Shown: piece by piece, positions 15,741-20,216 of the stretch
Numbering within the stretch: the stretch's first letter is position 1
Layout of the letters: the number at the start of each line of letters is the position of its first letter
Source: an uncultured bacterium
GTDB taxonomy: Bacteria > Bacteroidota > Bacteroidia > Bacteroidales > CAIWKO01
Length of the DNA stretch: 20,216 nucleotides
Assembly (NCBI GenBank): GCA_903916135.1
Contig: CAIWVT010000647.1
Location: 1-20,216, forward strand
Reading direction: 5' to 3'
The notes under the pieces: model-generated
What the model was told of the DNA's origin: nothing
Database searches by the model: none
The model's input: only the letters and a program-made list of their open reading frames with translations
Position numbers and translations under genes: made by a program

Positions 15741-16037
15741 TTACTTTACATTTATTTGAAACGTTCTAACAGATAATGGGGGTGGATCTTTCAGCCAACT
15801 TTGAATCTGTCGAAATTCTATTGTTACAACACCAGCTTTTGTTCCTTTAAGAGTAAACCTTTCAGTTCCTTTTCCTCCCGGTACTGGATTAGGCGGCACG
15901 ATATATTGATGCGTAATCTTAACAATATCTGTAGTTTCATTGTCGTAAACCCAAGAATAACCTGAGTTTCCCCTACCTTCTAAATCAATAGTATAGTCTT
16001 CGTTTATGTTTATATTTAAAATTTCTAATTCAGCCAT
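15741..16037 (-). CDS. Chagasin-type cysteine protease inhibitor (family I42)
   Basis: The 98-aa protein is full length for the chagasin family, which inhibits papain-like (C1) proteases by inserting three loops into the active-site cleft. The loops can be seen: GNSGYSW (23-29, the NPTTGY-type loop), PGGKGTERF (53-61, the glycine-rich loop) and RQIQSW (76-81, the RPW-type loop). There is no signal peptide (it starts MAELEILNI), so it should act in the cytoplasm. It lies next to a papain-family protease gene on the same strand, the obvious target, also without a signal peptide. A terminator separates the two and the inhibitor has its own promoter motif, so it can be made independently, as a protective inhibitor would need to be. 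Confidence 0.85.
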   Translation of the reverse strand: MAELEILNININEDYTIDLEGRGNSGYSWVYDNETTDIVKITHQYIVPPNPVPGGKGTERFTLKGTKAGVVTIEFRQIQSWLKDPPPLSVRTFQINVK

Positions 16038-16073
16038 GACTTTTATCTTTCCTTTTTATAATAATTTTTAGTA

Positions 16074-16081
16074 CAAATGTA
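16074..16081 (-). promoter_or_regulatory. -7 promoter element of the inhibitor gene
   Basis: TACATTTG on the minus strand matches TAnnTTTG exactly, 36 bases before ATG 16037. It lies just downstream of the terminator of the protease gene, which supports separate transcription. AGGAAAG a few bases before the ATG may serve as a weak ribosome site. Confidence 0.55.
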
Positions 16082-16107
16082 GCAATATTTTGTAAGTGAA
16101 TGAAAAA

Positions 16108-16138
16108 AAACCGGACAGATTGCCAATCCATCCGGTTT
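16108..16138 (-). terminator. Strong terminator between protease and inhibitor genes
   Basis: Arms AAACCGGA (16108-16115) and TCCGGTTT (16131-16138) enclose a second stem GATT/AATC (118-121 with 125-128 after 16000). On the minus strand the hairpin runs into a T-run (16103-16110). It lies 19 bases after the protease stop codon and has a T-run only in that direction. Confidence 0.85.
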
Positions 16139-16156
16139 GAAAAAACAATAGGTAAT

Positions 16157-18061
16157 TTATGCAATTATTAGTCCAACATGCCAACCAGAACCATCTCTCC
16201 ACCAATGCTGAATCCGTCCTGTGTTTAACAAAACAATACATTCAAGGTTGAAGCCAGAACTGCCTTGCAACAATCCGACAACAGAAGAAACACCAGTTCC
16301 AAAAGTAGTGTTCAGATGCCAGCCAGTATTGTTGAGGTTGTCCCTCCACCAATGCTGAACCAATCCTCCAACAACAACACAAAGTTCAAAATTGCCAGGC
16401 ATATTTTCTGTAGTAGCTCCAAATTGGCTTTGAATCATCACAGGGGCACTGTAAATGTTGCTGCCGAAGCAAACCCCTGAAGACCACAGACCGGTTGTAT
16501 CATTATTTTTCGAAAATGGTTGCATTTGATGGGTAGTTCCGTTAACAGCCACATGTTCAAAATTCCCTTTAGCACCGTAAGTTCCTTGAATCAATGCAGC
16601 TCCGCTGTAAGCAATACCGCTGCCAAATTTAACACCAATATGCCAACCAGCACCATCTTTCCACCAATGATTTAATTGTCCATCACTGGTAAGTACAACA
16701 ACTTCAAAATTACCTGGTGAACCAAAGTTTCCTTGAATAAAGCCTGGCGTACCAATAACATTTGTAGGACCAAAAAGTCCACCATCACCCCACACACCCG
16801 TTGCTTCATTCCTCCAAAAATGACGAAGACGATTCCCTGTTGTTCTGAAAACACACTCAAGATTTCTACCATAGGTGGTTGAAATTAAGGTAGGAGTGCT
16901 GGCAACATCGGTTCCAAACATAGGTCCTGCAGCCCATGCCATGGAACTGCCATCACGCGAGTAATGTTTTGCTTTTCCCGCTGTTGCATAAAGTAACTCT
17001 AAGTTACGATGCATGGCACCTGCACTACTTTCTAAAAGGTTTCCATTATGCAATCTTCTTTTTGTCCATGGATCCGGGTTGGAATAGCGAACACCATATT
17101 TAGTGTAATAATCGCATTTAACTTCTCCATATCTAATTCTGAAATAACCTCTAACGCCATTCCAAAGCTCTCCCCAAGTTTGTCCCCAAGAATTTTTACA
17201 AATCCAACACTGATTCGTATCATCATAACCAACGATAGTAACCGCATGTAAACCTCGATAATAATTAGCCGGATTGGTTGATTTAACATAAATTCCGCCA
17301 CCATAACCATCATAATCGTGATATACTTCAAAACACATAGTTATTGGACCAACAGTATCTATCCATGTTTTTTGGCTTGCCAAAGTTGGCAAAGCTACAC
17401 AATCGGGAACATAAACTGTTCTTCCACTACGATCAGCCGTGGGTGTGTAAGCATGATTATAATTATAAAAAGGATAACAAGCGGGATCTGCAACACCATT
17501 AGTTTTAATCCAAGTCAAAGCATTATTAGGCCAGTTGCCGTTTTCGCAACGTTGCCCCATACCTTCCCGAATATCCCCTTCTGAACGAGGACTCCAAACA
17601 CAGTGTTCTATACGTACCATACTTTCTACCACACAAGCAGCAGAAAAAGCCCAACAACTTTCACAAGGATTCTGATTTCTTGGCATAGTAATCCAACGCC
17701 ATCCCCAGCGTTCGCGCCAGTCAACCGAGTTTGAAATGCCTGGAGCAGCTAGTTCTGTCATAATCTCTGGAGTTAGCATTCTATTTTCTGAATACGTTTT
17801 GTTAGCAGCTTCACCCATAATAAATCCCAATGCTTTTCTTCTTTCATAAAGATAAGGATTGTGTGTTTCTTTAGTAATATGCTTCTTCAAATCTGCATCC
17901 TTTTCTTTGCTGGCAGGTTTGAGATTTTTAGGCTCAACCGACCCGATAGCGTGCTGATGTACCAAATCATCAGGCTGGCGGTCTGAATTCACCACCCACG
18001 GCAGTTTCTCATCTTTAATTAACTTAGCAATGTCTTTTACTTTAAATTGTTTTTTTTCCAT
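16157..18061 (-). CDS. Papain-family (C1) cysteine protease fused to a PLL-like lectin propeller
   Basis: The 634-aa protein has a polar N-terminal region (1-110, possibly a propeptide) that is not a signal peptide. A complete C1 peptidase domain follows (about 111-330): oxyanion Gln130 and catalytic Cys136 in NQNPCESCWAFS, His272 in GLHAVTIVGYD, and Asn290 in CKNSWGQTWGE. The Gln-Cys interval of 6 is as in papain. From about 350 to the end, six repeats of about 48 residues (NLELLYAT, NLECVFRT, NFEVVVLT, NFEHVAVN, NFELCVVV, NLECIVLL, most with HWWRDG-type turns and a GFG/TYG end) resemble the Photorhabdus PLL lectin beta-propeller, which binds sugars such as fucose. Thus it is a protease with a carbohydrate-targeting domain and no visible export signal. 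A chagasin-type inhibitor gene lies directly downstream. Confidence 0.88.
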   Translation of the reverse strand: MEKKQFKVKDIAKLIKDEKLPWVVNSDRQPDDLVHQHAIGSVEPKNLKPASKEKDADLKKHITKETHNPYLYERRKALGFIMGEAANKTYSENRMLTPEIMTELAAPGISNSVDWRERWGWRWITMPRNQNPCESCWAFSAACVVESMVRIEHCVWSPRSEGDIREGMGQRCENGNWPNNALTWIKTNGVADPACYPFYNYNHAYTPTADRSGRTVYVPDCVALPTLASQKTWIDTVGPITMCFEVYHDYDGYGGGIYVKSTNPANYYRGLHAVTIVGYDDTNQCWICKNSWGQTWGELWNGVRGYFRIRYGEVKCDYYTKYGVRYSNPDPWTKRRLHNGNLLESSAGAMHRNLELLYATAGKAKHYSRDGSSMAWAAGPMFGTDVASTPTLISTTYGRNLECVFRTTGNRLRHFWRNEATGVWGDGGLFGPTNVIGTPGFIQGNFGSPGNFEVVVLTSDGQLNHWWKDGAGWHIGVKFGSGIAYSGAALIQGTYGAKGNFEHVAVNGTTHQMQPFSKNNDTTGLWSSGVCFGSNIYSAPVMIQSQFGATTENMPGNFELCVVVGGLVQHWWRDNLNNTGWHLNTTFGTGVSSVVGLLQGSSGFNLECIVLLNTGRIQHWWRDGSGWHVGLIIA

Positions 18062-18182
18062 AGTAATGTGTATTAATTTTTACTTACTCATGCGCTTTTC
18101 AGTTGCCGCGCCCTACTCTTTTTATGGATTTTCGGGTTGTTCCTTTTTTCAATTTGATTCTTCCTTTCGGACAAATTTTTTA

Positions 18183-18190
18183 CAAAGTTA
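18183..18190 (-). promoter_or_regulatory. -7 promoter element of the C1 protease gene
   Basis: TAACTTTG on the minus strand matches TAnnTTTG exactly. TTG at 18212-18214 could be a -33 element with a long 21-base spacer. The leader to ATG 18061 would be about 115 bases, long enough to hold regulation. Confidence 0.4.
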
Positions 18191-18371
18191 CTATCAAAAC
18201 AAGCCCAAAGTCAAGTTTTTTTTAAATTATTTTTATCAGATTTTTCAACAAGCGCACATAAAAACTTCATAACACTTGTTTATAAAGCATTTAGATAATT
18301 GATAAATATTAAATTCACGATAAAAAACAAGAGGATGATACATCTAATATAAGAAGAAATGGTGAGATAAC

Positions 18372-18434
18372 TAAAGTGCCTAAAGTATTTAAAGTGCCTA
18401 AAGTATTTAAAGTGCCTAAAGTGCCTAAAGTATT
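18372..18434. repeat. 9-bp tandem repeat, 7 copies
   Basis: Seven adjacent 9-mers alternate between TAAAGTGCC (copies 1, 3, 5, 6) and TAAAGTATT (copies 2, 4, 7). The first six bases are constant and only the last three vary. The array is intergenic and does not continue into a gene. Confidence 0.95.
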
Positions 18435-18468
18435 TATGAAAAAGTTATAAAGTTATATGGCTTGTCTC

Positions 18469-18520
18469 TGTGTGAAAGTCTTCGAAATAGCGGAATGGGA
18501 AGCCGCCAACCCTTCACACA
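18469..18520. other. Nested hairpin-forming sequence
   Basis: TGTGTGAA (18469-18476) pairs with TTCACACA (18513-18520), and inside it GCGG (18490-18493) pairs with CCGC (18503-18506). It lies 47 bases downstream of the lipoprotein gene stop (minus-strand sense). No T-run follows, so it could be a processed 3' structure, an RNA element or chance. Confidence 0.4.
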
Positions 18521-18566
18521 ATGGAAAATTGATTTAAACCAAGCTACCAATAGTAACAGATAGCCC

Positions 18567-19697
18567 TTATTCAGAAAACTTAATCAGTTCAGGGCTTTCT
18601 TCTACGGCAGGAAATTCAAAGACGCTGCCAAAAAAGTAAATTGCATTCCCCGATACTTTAAGCGTATTGCCGGAAGGACCTAATTGATTGGTCGGTTCGA
18701 GCGATTCTCTCCACAGCACATCACCATTGGAGTTAATCTTGGTTATCCCGATATCATGTTCGCCAACAACATAGTAACCACCGCTTGGTGCAAGCACAAT
18801 ATCCAATGCCGCGTCTTGCATTTCTGCTATTTGATGCGACCAAATTAATGAACCCGTCGGCGAAACAGAAGCAATATAACCCTGATCGTCGCCCATGCCG
18901 TTTGTCCAAATGCGTCCTGCCACCATGATAGAATTGTCGGTATTGATATAAAAGGATTTTTGTATGAGACCATGCCCACTTTGCGCGAAAGGCAGCGACC
19001 ATATTTGGTTAAAATTCGTATCAACAGTTTTCACAACACTCATATAATCGCCATTTATTCTGCCCGAATACGTCAATACAATTTCTCCGGCATGGTTATA
19101 TTCAAGCTGCACAGCTTCGGGAATTTCGAGGGAATCTGCTACCTGAAAGCAGCGGTTGGTGTCGCCTGCAACATTCAAATCCAAAAGAAAAATACTGCCA
19201 TAGCCTGTTGCCAATGCTAAATAGCCTCCGGTAGGTTTCTCAATCATGCAGTTGAGATGCGACAATTGATGGTAGTTCGCTTGTTTTGTCCACAAGATGT
19301 TGCCGCTGATGTCAATTTTTCCGAACACCGGATAGGTATTATTACCATATACTATAAATCCATTATCGGCGGTTTGCAGCAAGCTTGCATCCCCGCAACC
19401 AAATTCGCTTGAGGTGAATTCATGCTGAAATTCTGTTACGCCATTGCCATCCGTTTTGAGCAGACATGTACCGCAAGCGGCATCCGTGAACCATGAAAAA
19501 AACACAGCCGCTCCCCCATCCGCAGTAGCCACAAGGTTGTGAATGTTGCTGGGTTCGTTAAACCAATAACTGTATTTTTTATCCCATTGCACCGTCAGAT
19601 GCAGTTGAGGAGGGTTGTTGGTTATGGGGTCATTGTTTTTTTTACAAGCAGTTGCCATACCAAGTATGACAAGCAGCGGGATGATTATTTTTTTCAT
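18567..19697 (-). CDS. Predicted lipoprotein with beta-propeller-like repeats
   Basis: From ATG 19697 the protein has 376 aa and a lipoprotein signal peptide: MKKIIIPLLVILGMATAC with Cys18 as the lipidation site. The box ATAC is an imperfect but tolerated form. The frame is open to ATG 19754, but that start sits at the predicted transcription start and would displace the signal peptide. The rest contains repeated segments of the kind DGNGVTEFQ, ADNGFIVYGN, IDISGNILWTKQ, PSGGYYVVGEHD and INSNGDVLWRESL, typical of PQQ/delta-60-like beta-propellers in surface or periplasmic proteins of Bacteroidota. The residues after Cys are KKNND, without a strong surface-export signal, so it may face the periplasm. 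No enzymatic motif is seen and the function is unknown. Confidence 0.8.
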   Translation of the reverse strand: MKKIIIPLLVILGMATACKKNNDPITNNPPQLHLTVQWDKKYSYWFNEPSNIHNLVATADGGAAVFFSWFTDAACGTCLLKTDGNGVTEFQHEFTSSEFGCGDASLLQTADNGFIVYGNNTYPVFGKIDISGNILWTKQANYHQLSHLNCMIEKPTGGYLALATGYGSIFLLDLNVAGDTNRCFQVADSLEIPEAVQLEYNHAGEIVLTYSGRINGDYMSVVKTVDTNFNQIWSLPFAQSGHGLIQKSFYINTDNSIMVAGRIWTNGMGDDQGYIASVSPTGSLIWSHQIAEMQDAALDIVLAPSGGYYVVGEHDIGITKINSNGDVLWRESLEPTNQLGPSGNTLKVSGNAIYFFGSVFEFPAVEESPELIKFSE

Positions 19698-19764
19698 ATA
19701 TATATCAGTATTATTTACATGCAATATTTCGTTGGATTTCAAAATTAACACCAAAAATTTTTAT

Positions 19765-19772
19765 CAAAGGTA
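19765..19772 (-). promoter_or_regulatory. -7 promoter element of the lipoprotein gene
   Basis: TACCTTTG on the minus strand matches TAnnTTTG exactly. The transcript would start near 19758 with a leader of about 60 bases to ATG 19697, which supports that start over ATG 19754. Confidence 0.5.
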
Positions 19773-19776
19773 CAAC

Positions 19777-19899
19777 TTATTTCTCATATATCTTCTTTAA
19801 TTTTGTATAAAAATTTAACCAGTTGTGCCAAGTCTGCAACTTCCCACTTTCTAAATCGCAGCTTGCAACTACAATATTTTCTAAATAATTCATGCGCAT
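19777..19899 (-). CDS. Possible 40-aa small protein gene
   Basis: A 40-codon frame starts at ATG 19899 (a second in-frame ATG follows at 19893) and stops at 19777. The peptide begins MRMNYLENIVVASCDLESG and ends in a basic segment KLKKIYEK. It is soluble-looking, with aromatic residues (TWHNWLNFY) in the second half and no signal peptide. I recognise no family. An exact -7 promoter motif lies 23 bases upstream and the lipoprotein promoter begins right after its stop, so the frame fits neatly between two promoters. Chance remains possible at this length. Confidence 0.35.
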   Translation of the reverse strand: MRMNYLENIVVASCDLESGKLQTWHNWLNFYTKLKKIYEK

Positions 19900-19921
19900 A
19901 TCTGATTTTTTAATTCTTCAA

Positions 19922-19929
19922 CAAATGTA
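19922..19929 (-). promoter_or_regulatory. -7 promoter element before the 40-aa frame
   Basis: TACATTTG on the minus strand is an exact TAnnTTTG match. No -33 TTTG stands at the usual distance (a TTTG is 14 bases upstream). The stretch from 19930 to 20054 is otherwise AT-rich with nothing I can identify. Confidence 0.35.
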
Positions 19930-20054
19930 CGCAAAATAACTCACAAATGAGAAGATTTTTATAAAAGATTTTTTTTTGTAAAGTTTCAAATTTAGCCGAT
20001 GTCGTACGAAGGTTGTATATTTCTCATTATGAGGTCAAAAGCACTCCGGCAATC

Positions 20055-20216
20055 GTGGTAGTTGCGCCAACTCTCGTTGTAGATGCACCAACTCTCATTG
20101 TAGATGCGCTAACTCTCGTTGTAGATGCGCTAACTCTCGTTGTAGATGCGCTAACTCTCGTTGTAGATGCGCTAACTCTCGTTGTAGATGCACCAACTCT
20201 CGTTGTAGATGCGCTA
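20055..20216. repeat. 21-bp tandem repeat array running off the window
   Basis: Seven full 21-bp units fill 20070-20216, each ACTCTCGTTGTAG followed by ATGCGCTA or ATGCACCA; unit 2 has ATT for GTT. A degenerate partial unit precedes them (20055-20069). The unit is a multiple of three, so frames stay open: plus strand gives repeats of TLVVDAL or TLVVDAP, and minus strand gives AHLQREL-type heptads. The plus frame is open from 19965 to the window end but has no ATG. The array is cut by the edge, so its full length is unknown. Confidence 0.95.

Larger units (their letters stand above)
18062..18566. other. Gene-poor intergenic stretch
   Basis: These 505 bases hold the protease promoter motif, a 9-bp tandem repeat and a nested hairpin, each listed separately. 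The remaining DNA (about 18191-18371) is AT-rich without a convincing gene on either strand. An 80-codon frame on the plus strand at 18030-18272 starts inside the protease gene and has unlikely composition. Confidence 0.6.

Noticed and set aside
20055..20216. CRISPR array at the right end
   Set aside because: The units are contiguous 21-mers with no unique spacers, so this is a plain tandem repeat.

Overview
The window looks like chromosomal DNA from a Bacteroidota species. Three things point there. The 193..1173 product carries a C-terminal type IX secretion (Por/T9SS type A) sorting domain behind a signal peptide. Most gene starts are preceded by the Bacteroidota sigma-A -7 element TAnnTTTG and lack a Shine-Dalgarno sequence. 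Intergenic DNA is very AT-rich. I see no tRNA, rRNA, IS element, phage gene or CRISPR array. The genus cannot be named from the sequence.

Left part (1..5311): a secreted T9SS cargo protein with its own terminator; a large orphan Hsp90/sacsin-like (GHKL) ATPase of 961 aa that probably starts at TTG; and a divergent class I SAM methyltransferase. Middle (5320..9614), all on the minus strand: a TauE/SafE permease, a sensor kinase and a PhoB/PhoP-type response regulator form an apparent operon (transcribed regulator, kinase, permease). Three TTTACA-type boxes at exact 11-bp spacing lie upstream of the regulator promoter. Beside it is a translationally coupled pair, mtnA and a class II aldolase, which fits 5-methylthioribose or 5-deoxyribose salvage by aldol cleavage.

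Centre (9753..15300): an exported purple-acid-phosphatase-like metallophosphoesterase is divergent from a pfkA-priA operon (6-phosphofructokinase and the primosomal helicase PriA). A short single-repeat DUF1456 gene overlaps the 3' end of priA tail to tail. Right (15619..18190): a 29-bp perfect palindrome, a possible 23-codon ORF, a chagasin-type (I42) cysteine protease inhibitor, a strong terminator, and a papain-family (C1) protease fused to a PLL-like lectin propeller. Neither protease nor inhibitor has a signal peptide. This protease/inhibitor pair is the most attractive candidate for an unusual module. The right end holds a 7-copy 9-bp tandem repeat, a nested hairpin, a beta-propeller-like lipoprotein gene, a possible 40-aa small gene with its own promoter motif, and a 21-bp tandem array running off the window edge.

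Most genes are ordinary housekeeping or accessory genes. The functional links proposed here (phosphate regulation, salvage pathway, protease/inhibitor pair) are inferences from motifs and gene order.
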